Origin: Streptomyces flavidovirens DSM 40150 | GTDB lineage: Bacteria > Actinomycetota > Actinomycetes > Streptomycetales > Streptomycetaceae | Length of the DNA: 64,000 nt | Assembly (NCBI RefSeq): GCF_000429085.1 | Contig: NZ_AUBE01000012.1 | Coordinates: 62,001-126,000 of the forward strand | Direction of reading: 5' to 3' | Part shown: piece by piece, positions 17,004 to 25,602 of the stretch | Layout of the letters: every line of letters starts with the position of its first letter | How positions within the stretch are numbered: the stretch's first letter is position 1 | Translations under genes and position numbers: made by a program | Notes under the pieces: generated by a model | What the model saw: the letters and a program-made list of their open reading frames with translations, nothing else | Told to the model about the DNA's origin: nothing | Database searches by the model: none

Positions 17004-17894
17004 TCAGGCGCGGCGGATGATGATGTCTCCGACCCCGGTCTGCGCGTGCACCTCGACGGTCTCGTCGGAGTCCGCGGGGCCGGCGGAGGAGGCGAGCGAG
17101 TTGCGTACCGTGCCGTACTTGGGGTTCAGGTCGAGCCAGGCCGCGGTGCCCTCGTGAATGCCCACCTCGACGTCACCGACGGAGGTGCGCAGATCGATTC
17201 GGCCGCGGGTCACGTCGCCGACGCGGATGCGGCCGTTGGAGGACATCGCGTCGACCCCGGCGTGGGCGACGCCGACCTCGATCCGGCCGTTGGCGGACTT
17301 GGCCCCGACGCTGCTGTGCGCGATGCCCACGGAGATGTCGCCGTTGGCCGCGTTGGCCTTCAGGCCGCCGGTGACCTCGCCGATCTCGGTCGCGCCGTTG
17401 CCGTTCTTGACGGCCGCCGCGCCGGCGACCTTGCCGACCTCGATACGGCCCGCGCCGATGACTTCGATGTCCCCGGTCGAGCGGGCCAGGCGGATGTCGC
17501 CGTGGTCGGTCTTGAGGTCGGCGCCCGCCACCTCGTCCACCTGGAGGTCACCGAGTGAGGTCTTGAGCGTGACCTCCCCGAGGCGGCCTTCGCAGAAGAA
17601 GCCGCCCATGGCCGTGGTGCCCCGGACATCCGACCCCGCGGGCAGTTCGACGCTCACCTCGATGGCGCCCGGCTTGCCGAACAGGGACCGCTTCTTGGGC
17701 GTCTTGACCGTCAGGCGGCCGCCCGAGCAGGTGACCTGGGTCTGCTGTACGGCGCGTACGTCGTTGTCGTCGGATCCGTTGCTCGGCAGCACCTCCACGA
17801 CCGTGTCGGTGCGCTTGCCCGCGGTGATGCGGGCGGTGCCGACCTCCAACTCGAAGGTGGCGGAGATCGGTTCGTGCGTCTCGAAAGTAGGCAT
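17004..17894 (-). CDS. DUF4097 beta-strand repeat protein
   Basis: A 296-residue protein with a right-handed beta-helix-like series of short repeats, each of the form GDI/GRI-x-V, for example TDHGDIRLARSTGDIEV, AANGDISVGIAHSSV, SANGRIEVGVAHAGV and SSNGRIRVGDV. No signal peptide is seen, so it is probably cytoplasmic. Function is unknown; in Streptomyces such genes often stand next to a HicB/RHH regulator and an ABC exporter, as here. ATG 17894 is preceded by AGAGGACGG. Confidence 0.88.
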   Translation of the reverse strand: MPTFETHEPISATFELEVGTARITAGKRTDTVVEVLPSNGSDDNDVRAVQQTQVTCSGGRLTVKTPKKRSLFGKPGAIEVSVELPAGSDVRGTTAMGGFFCEGRLGEVTLKTSLGDLQVDEVAGADLKTDHGDIRLARSTGDIEVIGAGRIEVGKVAGAAAVKNGNGATEIGEVTGGLKANAANGDISVGIAHSSVGAKSANGRIEVGVAHAGVDAMSSNGRIRVGDVTRGRIDLRTSVGDVEVGIHEGTAAWLDLNPKYGTVRNSLASSAGPADSDETVEVHAQTGVGDIIIRRA

Positions 17895-17938
17895 GGCTGT
17901 CCCGTCCTCTTGGCTTGAGTGGTGATCCCGCCGGTGAG

Positions 17939-18001
17939 GCGGGTGATGGGTTACGGGCTGATGGGTTACGGGGTGAATGGGTTACCGGGTGATGGGTTAC
18001 G
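17939..18001. repeat. four imperfect direct repeats in a leader region
   Basis: TGATGGGTTAC (with one TGAATGGGTTAC) recurs four times at about 16-17 base spacing, between the RHH regulator and the DUF4097 gene. The spacing and position would suit either protein binding or slippage-generated repeats; no terminator is visible. Confidence 0.55.
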
Positions 18002-18056
18002 TCGGCCGGATCGGTGATCCGCCGGTAAAAGTGGGGGGTGGGCCGGGCCGGCGGCC

Positions 18057-18590
18057 CTAGCGAACCCAGCCGGTGAAGCCCCGGCTGCCCGAGTCCTTGC
18101 TGCGCCCCGGCGTGCTTGCGCGCTCCCCGCCGTCAAGTGCGGTGGACACGGCCCGCACCAGCCAGGCGTTGACCGACAGGCCCTCCGCTGCCGCGGCGTT
18201 CTCAGCGCGGCCCTTGAGGTGGGCGGGAAGGCGGAAGTTGATCCGCGCCATGGCGCCGTCGTCGGCGTCCGCGGGCGGCGGCGGTGGCGGCGCGGGTACG
18301 GCGGGGGCCGTGACCGGCGTCTGCGGCTCCTGGAACGGCTCGGGTGCGGGCGGCGGCGTCACCACGAACTCGGGGTCGAGCCCGCGCAGCCGCACGTCGA
18401 CCGAACCGGGCGCCAGCTCTCGGGTGACCTCGCCCATGGCTGCGGACAGCACGTTGAGCAAGGTGAGCCGGGTGGCGGACTCCAGGGGGGCGGTGAGCCG
18501 CTCGGCCAGGGCGCGGGCTTCGTCACCGCCGGTGTCCGCCGCGACGGCGAGTTCGTGCCGGAGGTTTTCGACGTAGGGCGTGAGGTCCAT
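18057..18590 (-). CDS. ribbon-helix-helix (HicB-like) regulator
   Basis: A 177-residue protein. The N-terminal 85 residues are helical (MDLTPYVENLRHELAVAADT), then comes a Pro-rich linker (PPPPPPADADD), then a C-terminal CopG/Arc/HicB ribbon-helix-helix domain (MARINFRLPAHLKGRAENAA, EGLSVNAWLVRAVSTAL). This is the DNA-binding type of many antitoxins, but no toxin gene is adjacent, so it is more likely a repressor of the neighbouring DUF4097/ABC/P450 genes and of the divergent MMPL transporter. The start at 18590 is favoured because the upstream frame overlaps the repeat-rich operator region. Confidence 0.8.
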   Translation of the reverse strand: MDLTPYVENLRHELAVAADTGGDEARALAERLTAPLESATRLTLLNVLSAAMGEVTRELAPGSVDVRLRGLDPEFVVTPPPAPEPFQEPQTPVTAPAVPAPPPPPPADADDGAMARINFRLPAHLKGRAENAAAAEGLSVNAWLVRAVSTALDGGERASTPGRSKDSGSRGFTGWVR

Positions 18591-18593
18591 GAC

Positions 18594-18754
18594 GCCATCA
18601 TGGCAGATTTGTGGCGCCATGGCGAGCCAAATTGGCTCCCCTATGGCGCTACCGCCTCTGACCTGCCGCTTCTTCACCTCGATGGCGCGGCATGACGCCT
18701 TCCGATGAGGACCATGGCTTGCGATGGCGCCATAGCGATGCCATGGTGGCACCA
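18594..18754. promoter_or_regulatory. array of ATGGCGC-type operator half-sites in a divergent promoter region
   Basis: Between the RHH regulator and the MMPL gene, ATGGCGC or its complement occurs at 18614-18620, 18643-18649, 18682-18688 and 18724-18733 (a perfect ATGGCGCCAT). Further palindromes are GCCAT-C-ATGGC (18594-18604), GAGCCAA-A-TTGGCTC (18624-18638) and TGGTG-G-CACCA (18744-18754). RHH proteins bind such short repeated palindromes cooperatively, so autoregulation with control of both divergent units is likely. Confidence 0.65.
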
Positions 18755-18886
18755 CTTGAGCGGCAGATCTGGCGTCACCGGGGTGCCGTCTGGGTCATCT
18801 CCCAGGCCTTTCCCTCTTCTCGCCACCGCACGCCGCTCAGCCCTGTACATCCGCTCTCCCCTGCCCACTGACAGGAGTTCCCAGCC

Positions 18887-21136
18887 GTGGCTACTTTCCT
18901 CTACAAACTGGGCCGTCTCGCCTTTCGGCGGCGATGGCTGATGGCGCTGCTCTGGGTGGTGATCTTCTGCGGTGCGGGCTTCGCCGCCTCCTCCTCCCCG
19001 GCGCCGCCCGCCGACACCTTCTCCATGCCGGGCACGGAGTCGCAGAAGGCCTTCGACCTCCTTGAGGAGAGGTTCCCGGACGCGAGGGCCGACGGCGCCG
19101 GCGCGCGAGTCGTGGTCCGCGCGCCCGAGGGCGAGAAGATCTCCGCCCCCGCGCAGAAGGCCCACGTCGCGGCGCTGGTCGCGCAGTTGAAGAAGTCCCC
19201 GCAGGTGGCGTCGGTGAGCGACCCGTTCACGACGGAGGCGGTGAGCAAGGACGGCTCCACCGCCTACACCGTCGCCACGTACAAGGTCCCCGCCGCGATG
19301 GTCGGCGACAAGGCGCACGACGCGCTCGACGACGCACTGGCCAAGGCCCGCGACGGGGGCCTGACCGCGGAGGCCGGCGGTGACGCCGTGAAGATCGACG
19401 CTGCGATGGGCGGCACCGGCGAGAAGATCGGCATCCTGGTCTCCGCAGTGGTCCTGGTCCTCACGTTCGGCTCGGTGATCGCCGCCGGGATGCCGCTGCT
19501 CACGGCTCTCATCGGCGTCGGCATCGGTATCGCCGCGATCACGGCGCTCGGCGCCACCCTCGGCCTGTCCAGCACCACTTCGACCCTGGCGATGATGCTC
19601 GGCCTCGCCGTCGGCATCGACTACGCCCTGTTCATCGTCTCCCGCTACCGCGCCGAACTCACCGAGGGCCGCGACCGCGCCGACGCCGCAGGGCGGGCGG
19701 TCGGCACCGCGGGCTCTGCAGTCGTCTTCGCCGGGCTCACCGTCATCGTGGCCCTCGCGGGCCTGGCCATCGTGAACATCCCGATGCTCACCAAGATGGG
19801 CCTGGCCGCCGCGGGCACCGTCGCCATCGCCGTACTCGTCGCCCTCACCTTCGTGCCGGCGCTGCTCGGCTTCGCGCCGGTCAAGGTCCTTCGCCGCCGG
19901 GACCGGGGGCGGTTCTCCGGCAAGCCGCTCAGCGCCCGCCGGCAGCGCAAGGCCGCCAAGTACGCCGAGAAGGACGCCCGGCGGGGGCCCAACCTCGGTT
20001 CCCGCTGGGCCAGTTACGTCCTGCGCCACCCCGTCGCCGTACTGCTCCTGGCCGTCCTCGGCCTCGGCGCGGTCGCCGTGCCCGCCGCCAGTCTGGAGCT
20101 CGGCTTGCCCGGCGAGGGCACCATGGCGCCCGACACCACCCAGCGCAAGGCCTACGACATGCTCTCGGAGTCCTTCGGCGCCGGGTTCAACGGGCCGCTG
20201 ATGATCACCGTGGAGGGCCAGGACGCGGCGGCCGCCGCCAAGAGGGTCGGCGAGCGGCTGGCCGAGCGGGACGGCGTCGCCGCCGTCACCCCGGCCACGC
20301 CCAACGAGGCCGGCGACACCGCGATCCTCAGCGTCGTCCCGACGACCGGTCCCACCGACGACGGCACCGAGGACCTGGTCCGCTCGATCCGCGCCCTCGC
20401 CGACGGCTTCCGAGCCGACACCGGTGCGGAGGTGCTTGTCACCGGCCAGACCGCGATGTTCATCGACTTCTCGCAGACCCTGGACGACGCGCTGCTTCCC
20501 TATCTCGCCCTGGTCGTCGGCCTGGCGTTTCTGCTGCTGATGGTGGTCTTCCGCTCGGTCCTCGTCCCGCTCAAGGCGGCTCTGGGCTTCCTGCTCTCCG
20601 TGGCGGCGGCGCTCGGCGCGGTGGTGGCGGTCTTCCAGTGGGGCTGGCTCGCCGATGTCTTCGGCGTCGACCAGCCGAGCCCGATCATGAGCACGATGCC
20701 GATCTTCATGATCGGTGTGGTCTTCGGCCTCGCCATGGACTACGAGGTGTTCCTGGTGACCCGCATGCGGGAGGCGTACGTCCACGGGGCGCGCCCCGCC
20801 GAGGCCGTAGTCACCGGGTTCCGCTACGGCGGCCGGGTGGTCGCCGCGGCCGCCGCCATCATGATCAGCGTGTTCTCCGGCTTCATCGTGGAGGACAACG
20901 ACTTCATCAAGATGATCGGCTTCGGCCTCGCGGTCGCGGTGCTCTTCGACGCCGTCATCGTCCGCATGACGATCGTGCCCGCCCTGTTCGCCCTGCTCGG
21001 CGAGGGCGCCTGGTGGCTGCCGCGCTGGCTCGACCGGCTGCTTCCCCACCTCGACGTCGAGGGCGAGAAGCTCTCCCGCATGGCTCCGGCCCAGCGGGTG
21101 GCACCTGCGCGCCGCGAACATGAACTAGTCGACTAG
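18887..21136 (+). CDS. MMPL-family RND transporter
   Basis: A 749-residue exporter with two copies of the MMPL/SSD membrane domain. The first helix is at 16-36. The first repeat carries GLAVGIDYALFIVSRYR, and the second repeat has GLAMDYEVFLVTRMRE with the proton-relay Asp. Two extracytoplasmic porter domains (about 40-180 and 395-530) separate them. Actinobacterial MMPL proteins move lipids, siderophores or antibiotics. It starts at GTG 18887 behind AGGAG, divergent from the RHH regulator across the operator array, and ends before a strong terminator. Confidence 0.93.
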   Translation: MATFLYKLGRLAFRRRWLMALLWVVIFCGAGFAASSSPAPPADTFSMPGTESQKAFDLLEERFPDARADGAGARVVVRAPEGEKISAPAQKAHVAALVAQLKKSPQVASVSDPFTTEAVSKDGSTAYTVATYKVPAAMVGDKAHDALDDALAKARDGGLTAEAGGDAVKIDAAMGGTGEKIGILVSAVVLVLTFGSVIAAGMPLLTALIGVGIGIAAITALGATLGLSSTTSTLAMMLGLAVGIDYALFIVSRYRAELTEGRDRADAAGRAVGTAGSAVVFAGLTVIVALAGLAIVNIPMLTKMGLAAAGTVAIAVLVALTFVPALLGFAPVKVLRRRDRGRFSGKPLSARRQRKAAKYAEKDARRGPNLGSRWASYVLRHPVAVLLLAVLGLGAVAVPAASLELGLPGEGTMAPDTTQRKAYDMLSESFGAGFNGPLMITVEGQDAAAAAKRVGERLAERDGVAAVTPATPNEAGDTAILSVVPTTGPTDDGTEDLVRSIRALADGFRADTGAEVLVTGQTAMFIDFSQTLDDALLPYLALVVGLAFLLLMVVFRSVLVPLKAALGFLLSVAAALGAVVAVFQWGWLADVFGVDQPSPIMSTMPIFMIGVVFGLAMDYEVFLVTRMREAYVHGARPAEAVVTGFRYGGRVVAAAAAIMISVFSGFIVEDNDFIKMIGFGLAVAVLFDAVIVRMTIVPALFALLGEGAWWLPRWLDRLLPHLDVEGEKLSRMAPAQRVAPARREHELVD

Positions 21137-21157
21137 GCAACCGGGTTGACCGTGGTC

Positions 21158-21186
21158 AGGCCCAGCGGCTCGGCGCCGCTGGGCCT
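21158..21186 (+). terminator. strong hairpin after the MMPL gene
   Basis: AGGCCCAGCGGC and GCCGCTGGGCCT form a perfect 12-bp stem with a 5-base loop, 21 bases after the MMPL stop. No T tract follows, as is common for Streptomyces terminators. Confidence 0.75.
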
Positions 21187-21331
21187 GCCGTGTGCGGCGA
21201 CCGCGTACCTGCGTCTACCGGGCCCTTGCCGTCGGTCAGCAGGGTGATGGGCTCTCTTGTGGTTACTCGGAAGCTGTAGGAGAGTGGCCGCTGACCTGAC
21301 AGAACGCACTTTTCGGTGGCTGAGGAACCTT

Positions 21332-21712
21332 ATGGTGACCAAGCAGTTCACGGGCGCGCCCGAGGAAGCGGACCTGAGGCGCGCGGACTCTCTGGCGCGG
21401 GAGATCTTCTCGGATGTCGCCAACAAGTGGGCGTTCCTGATCATCGAGTCTCTCGGTGAAGGCACCCTGCGCTTCAGCGAGTTGCGGAACGATGTCGAGG
21501 GCATCAGCCACAAGATGCTTACCCAGAACCTGCGCATGCTGGAGCGTTACGGCCTGGTCGAACGCAAGGTGCACCCCACCGTGCCGCCGCGAGTCGAGTA
21601 CACGCTCACCGAGCCGGGCCAAGCCCTGCGAGCCACAGTCGACGGAATGTGCGGCTGGACCCACCAGTACCTCGGTCACATCGAGGCCTCCCGCCGCCGC
21701 TTCGACGCCTGA
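21332..21712 (+). CDS. HxlR-family transcriptional regulator
   Basis: A 126-residue winged-helix regulator. The HxlR pattern is clear: FSDVANKWAFLIIESLGEGT, LRFSELRNDVEGISHKMLTQ, LERYGLVERKVHPTVPPRVEY and TEPGQAL. No Cys is in the classic N-terminal sensing position. ATG 21332 follows GAGGAAC; the frame extends upstream without protein-like sequence. The target gene is not evident; the MMPL gene upstream is separated by a terminator. Confidence 0.88.
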   Translation: MVTKQFTGAPEEADLRRADSLAREIFSDVANKWAFLIIESLGEGTLRFSELRNDVEGISHKMLTQNLRMLERYGLVERKVHPTVPPRVEYTLTEPGQALRATVDGMCGWTHQYLGHIEASRRRFDA

Positions 21713-21832
21713 CGTGCGGGCAGCACTGCCGGCGTCCGGATGCGATGCGTACGGTGGCCTGGCCTGCCGTATGACGGTGATCCGGCTTGAGGGCCCCTTG
21801 CTCGCGTGGTGGGTCGGGCGCAAGCTGGTCTT

Positions 21833-22591
21833 ATGGCTGCGCACGACGGCCCTACGCTCATCACTTCCGTACAGAGAGCCTTCCGTCTGCTGGAAGCGGT
21901 GAGTGCGCACGAGAGCGGCGCGCCGGCGAAGCAGTTGGCGCGTGAGACGGGCCTGCCTCTGGCCACCGCCTATCACCTGTTGCGGACACTGGCTCACGAC
22001 GGGTACGTACGGAAGCTGGACGACGGCGGGTTCGTCATCGGGGATCAGTTGGACGCGCTGCGTGCCGGAGGTCGCGTGCAGACGCTGCTCAGCCGTATCC
22101 GCCCCGCACTGGCCGCTTTGCGGGACGACCTGTCGGCCGCCGCGTACCTGACCTTCTACGAGGAGGGCGAGATCCGAATCGCCGAGATCGTCGACAGTCC
22201 CCGGGCACAGCGGGTCGATCTCTGGGTGGGATTCGAGGACGCCGGGCATGCCACCGCGCTGGGCAAGTGCGTGCTGCGCGAGATGGACGAGGAGTCCCGC
22301 AACGACTACCTTTCCCGGCACTCCCTCGAAGATCTCACGCCCCGGACCATCACCCACCGTTCCGAGCTGATCCGGCGGCTCGAATCGTCGACCACCGACC
22401 CGGCTGTCACGGACCTGGAGGAGTACTCCCTCGGTACGGTCTGCATGGCGGTGCCCGTATACAGCGGCGGCGTTCTCGGCTCGCTCGGTGTGTCCATGCG
22501 GGCGGACCGGCTCTCCCGCCTCGACGAGGTGCGAGCGCGTCTGCTGCCGACAGCCAGTCGCGTGACCAGGGGTCTTTCGCTCACTATCTGA
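21833..22591 (+). CDS. IclR-family transcriptional regulator
   Basis: A 252-residue regulator. Residues 8-75 form the winged helix (ITSVQRAFRLLEAVSAHESG, KQLARETGLPLATAYHLLRT). Residues 90-250 form the IclR effector domain (AYLTFYEEGEIRIAEIVDSP, GHATALGKCVLREM, VCMAVPVYSGGVLGSLGVSM). ATG 21833 fits the family length; an upstream GTG in frame is less likely. No metabolic target gene is adjacent. The SpoIIE phosphatase follows on the same strand. Confidence 0.88.
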   Translation: MAAHDGPTLITSVQRAFRLLEAVSAHESGAPAKQLARETGLPLATAYHLLRTLAHDGYVRKLDDGGFVIGDQLDALRAGGRVQTLLSRIRPALAALRDDLSAAAYLTFYEEGEIRIAEIVDSPRAQRVDLWVGFEDAGHATALGKCVLREMDEESRNDYLSRHSLEDLTPRTITHRSELIRRLESSTTDPAVTDLEEYSLGTVCMAVPVYSGGVLGSLGVSMRADRLSRLDEVRARLLPTASRVTRGLSLTI

Positions 22592-22690
22592 AATTTCCGT
22601 CCTTGTGGCGCCCGCACGGACCCTGTTCTCTGGACGAAAGGGACATTCGGGAGGATGCGCCGCCACGAGGAGAGGACTGCGGACCACAAC

Positions 22691-23818
22691 ATGAGTCAAG
22701 CCCGAGACCATGGAGCCGGCTGGTGGCCGACGGGAACGCTCACATGGACCCGGACCGGAGCCGGCCCGCAGTTCGCGGCCGGCACTCCCGTGCTGATCGT
22801 CTTTGTCGTTGTACTCCTCGACCTCGTCAGCGGAGCTGGGATGGTCTGGCTGCCGCTGCTCGCCGCCGGTCCCGCGCTGGCCGCCGCCACCACTCGGCTG
22901 CCGGGGGTTCTGTGCGTCGGCTTCCTCGCTGCCGTTCTGGGCGCGGTGCTCGGCATTCGAGACGGTGTACCGGGTCGCGAGCTGGCGATCGTGCTCTCGG
23001 CGCTGGTCGCTGTGACGCTGGCCAGTGGCCTGGCCAGCGGGCTGCGCGTGCGCCGTGAGCGGGTGCTCGCGGCCGTGCGCTCGGTCGCCGAGGCCGCCCA
23101 GCACGCCCTCCTGAAGCCCGTGCCCGCGACGGTCGGCCAGTTCCAGGTGGCCGTCCGCTACAGCGCCGCCGAGGCGGAGGCCCGTATCGGCGGGGACCTC
23201 TATGCGCTGGTGCCGACGCCGTACGGGGTCAGGCTGATCGTCGGCGATGTGCGGGGCAAGGGGCTGCCCGCGGTGGGCACCGCCGCTCTGGTGCTGGGTG
23301 TCTTCCGTGAGGCGGCCTACGACGAGCCTGACCTCCTCGACGTCGTCGGCAGGATCGAGCGAAGCCTGGCGCGCAATCTGGGTTCCGACGACTTCGTGAC
23401 CGCCGTGGTCGCCGGATATCCCGGCGCAGGGAGCATGGAGGTGGTCAACTGTGGGCACGCTCCGCCGCTGATGGTCCGCGATTCCGACGTCCTGGTTGTC
23501 GAGCCGACCCATCCGGCTCCCCCGCTCGGGTTGCGTGCTCTTACCGGCGAGAGTCCGAGCCTTCAGATACTGCCCTTCGCCGACGGTGACCAGCTGCTCC
23601 TCTACACCGATGGTGTTACCGAGGCCCGCAACCACGCCCGTGAGTTCTACCCGCTGGTCGAGCGGGTGGCGCGGCACCTGTCCGACGAGCCGTCCCGCAC
23701 TCTCGCCGCGCTCCACGACGAGCTGCTGGCGCACGTCGGCGGTCGGCTCCACGACGACGCGGCGCTGCTCCTGCTCCGGAAACCGGCCGCTGTCGGCTCG
23801 GCGGCATCCGCTGCCTAA
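22691..23818 (+). CDS. membrane-bound SpoIIE/PP2C-type Ser phosphatase
   Basis: A 375-residue protein with three to four N-terminal membrane helices (VLIVFVVVLLDLVSGAGMVW, LCVGFLAAVLGAVLG, LAIVLSALVAVTLASGL) and a cytoplasmic PP2C SpoIIE domain. The metal-binding motifs are IGGDLYALV, VGDVRGKG, CGHAPPL, LLLYTDGVTEAR and HDDAALLLL. Such phosphatases dephosphorylate anti-sigma-factor antagonists. The start is either ATG 22691, behind GGAGAGG, or ATG 22655, whose ribosome site is too close. Confidence 0.85.
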   Translation: MSQARDHGAGWWPTGTLTWTRTGAGPQFAAGTPVLIVFVVVLLDLVSGAGMVWLPLLAAGPALAAATTRLPGVLCVGFLAAVLGAVLGIRDGVPGRELAIVLSALVAVTLASGLASGLRVRRERVLAAVRSVAEAAQHALLKPVPATVGQFQVAVRYSAAEAEARIGGDLYALVPTPYGVRLIVGDVRGKGLPAVGTAALVLGVFREAAYDEPDLLDVVGRIERSLARNLGSDDFVTAVVAGYPGAGSMEVVNCGHAPPLMVRDSDVLVVEPTHPAPPLGLRALTGESPSLQILPFADGDQLLLYTDGVTEARNHAREFYPLVERVARHLSDEPSRTLAALHDELLAHVGGRLHDDAALLLLRKPAAVGSAASAA

Positions 23819-23883
23819 AGGAGGTCCCGTAACTGATCTTGGGGGCGATGGCGGAAGGGGTGATCGGGGCGCGGTCGGCTCGT

Positions 23884-24233
23884 TTATCCGGTAAGGGTGA
23901 GGTTGTACAGGCGGGCGACGCAGAGCATGTCGTGGTGGACGCCGTCGCCTTTCAGGCGGCAGTCGCGGAGGATCGTCCAGCCCTTCATACGGGCGAAGGT
24001 GTGCTCGACGCGCTCCTGAACTCGCTTGTAGTGGCGCCAGTTGGGTTGGTCCGCCAGTACGCGCCGACCAGCAGCACACGGTCCGCCAGCGGCAGCCTCC
24101 ACGGCCGTCCGCGACCCGGGGCGTCGGCACCCTCCCTACGCAGCTGAGTCACCAGCTTGCTCAAGGCGCGCGGGCTCAGCCCAGTGAGCGGGGCTGTCCA
24201 GGACGGCTCCGCTGCCGTGATCACACCAGCCAT
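23884..24233 (-). pseudogene. IS5-like transposase with the central catalytic region deleted
   Basis: The N-terminus (24233 leftward: MAGVITAAEPSWTAPLTGLS, REGADAPGRGRPWRLPLADR, VLLVGAYWRTN) is the start of a DDE_Tnp_4-type transposase. It breaks near 24060, and the remainder (RHYKRVQERVEHTFARMKGW, TILRDCRLKGDGVHHDMLCV) is the extreme C-terminus of the same family in another frame. The roughly 150 residues bearing the DDE residues are missing. Inactive remnant; no terminal repeats seen. Confidence 0.75.
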
Positions 24234-24305
24234 CCGGAGATCATTTCAGTTGCCGACACCCCTCCCATGACTGATCCTGGGCTCCGAGCAAGCAAGGGGG
24301 ACAAG

Positions 24306-24689
24306 ATGGGCCTGATGCTCTTCCCAGGCGACGAGGACGTGGCGAGCCCGGACATCTCCTGGTCCTACACCGGCTTCAGCATGTTCAGGAAGTGGTTGGC
24401 CCAGGCCGAGGGGTTCACGCTCGCCGAGATGGACGGCTTCGGCGGAGATCGCCAGTGGTGCAGCGTCTCCACCACGCTGGCGCCACTACTCAATCATCCA
24501 GACGACGGTGGCCCCCACCTCGCGCCCGCTCAATGCGCGGCCATGTTGCCCCGACTGGAAGCAATACTCGACCAACATCAGCCTGACGACAGCGACCCCG
24601 CCCTCCGACGGCGCATCGAAGACGTCAGTCAGTTGGTCACCGTCCTGCGGTTCTGCGTGGACAAGGACGTTGAGCTCATCTTCGGCTAA
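24306..24689 (+). CDS. hypothetical protein, acidic, cytoplasmic
   Basis: A 127-residue protein without signal peptide or membrane segment. The N-terminal part (MGLMLFPGDEDVASPDISWS, YTGFSMFRKWLAQAEGFTL) and the LLNHPDDGGPHLAPAQC segment have the look of a conserved actinobacterial protein, perhaps an immunity-like protein, but I do not recognise the family with certainty. ATG 24306 follows AAGGGGGA. It stands between a transposase remnant and the hemerythrin gene and has no partner. Confidence 0.7.
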   Translation: MGLMLFPGDEDVASPDISWSYTGFSMFRKWLAQAEGFTLAEMDGFGGDRQWCSVSTTLAPLLNHPDDGGPHLAPAQCAAMLPRLEAILDQHQPDDSDPALRRRIEDVSQLVTVLRFCVDKDVELIFG

Positions 24690-24886
24690 CCACGGGAGCG
24701 CGGAGTGACCCGTCGTTGAGGGGATGGCCTGCGGTTACGGGACAGCCTTCAGAGCGGGGCGATGCCGGCGCCGAGCTGAGTTGCGAACAGCGGGGCATAG
24801 CGCACCATGAGAGGGTCTGAAGCCAAGGCCGTCGTACTGCAGCCACGGTGAAATACCAGGCGCGAGGGCCGCGGGGTCGCCGCGCG

Positions 24887-25375
24887 TCATTCGGACGCCG
24901 CTATGACCTTGCGTACGTTCTCCAGGCTTCCGCACCCCTCCTTGAGCAGCCGCTCGCGCTCGCGGGCGAACGCCTCGCCCAGCTCGGCCCGACGGTCGTC
25001 CGCGACGAGTTCCCTGGCGTGATTGAGGAGCGTACGTTCCTCCTCGTCCAGATGATGGGTGATGGCCTCGGACAGCTCCTCCAGCTTCTCGTCCCAGTCC
25101 TCCGAACCCACTTCGGGCACCTCCAGGAGAGCTGCCAGGGCCTTGTTGCCCTCCGTGTGTTCCTCTTCGCCGTGGTCGACCTCGTCGTTGTCGACCTTCC
25201 GGTAGCGGCGCAGCGCCGGGTAGACCTCCGCCTCCTCGGCCTCACCATGGGCGATCAGCAGGTCCGCGAACTCCCTGAGCGCGGCGGCCCGGTCCTCCTC
25301 CACGCTCCGCATCGCGCGGAAGAGGTCCTCCATCCGCCGGTGGTCCTGCGTGATCAGCTCCACCACGTCGGTCAC
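24887..25375 (-). CDS. hemerythrin HHE-domain protein
   Basis: A 162-residue four-helix protein that binds a di-iron site. The metal-ligand pattern is present: ITQDHRRMEDLF, LLIAHGEAEEAEVYPAL, VDHGEEEHTEGNKALA and ITHHLDEEERTLLNHA. It belongs to the DUF-type cytoplasmic HHE proteins used in oxygen, nitric oxide or iron handling. ATG 25375 with GGAGGCGAC upstream is the natural start. The 200 bases downstream of it contain no gene. Confidence 0.9.
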   Translation of the reverse strand: MTDVVELITQDHRRMEDLFRAMRSVEEDRAAALREFADLLIAHGEAEEAEVYPALRRYRKVDNDEVDHGEEEHTEGNKALAALLEVPEVGSEDWDEKLEELSEAITHHLDEEERTLLNHARELVADDRRAELGEAFARERERLLKEGCGSLENVRKVIAASE

Positions 25376-25602
25376 GTCGCCTCCTGAGTTGTGCGAGTAC
25401 GTAGATCGAACGCCTTCCCCGTAATCCGCACGTCATCCCCTGACGGGACGCTGAGCGGGAGGGACTGGCGGTACCCGCCGGGAGGTTGAGTTCAGGTCGA
25501 ATGGTGCTCGGTCGGGCCGATGGCAGCGTGGCGCGGCATCGCACGTCATGAACGAAGCCGTGTTGCCGCGGTGAAGGGCTTCCACCGCGGCGAACCGGCC
25601 AA

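Noticed and set aside
18057..18590. HicB antitoxin of a toxin-antitoxin pair
   Set aside because: The RHH domain fits, but no HicA-like or other small toxin gene lies on either side.
18674..21121. 815-codon open frame on the minus strand
   Set aside because: It lies fully opposite the MMPL gene; its His/Arg/Asp/Gly-rich translation is the usual antisense shadow of GC-rich coding DNA.
21263..24130. 955-codon open frame on the minus strand
   Set aside because: Antisense to the HxlR, IclR and SpoIIE genes, with no domain and no ribosome site.
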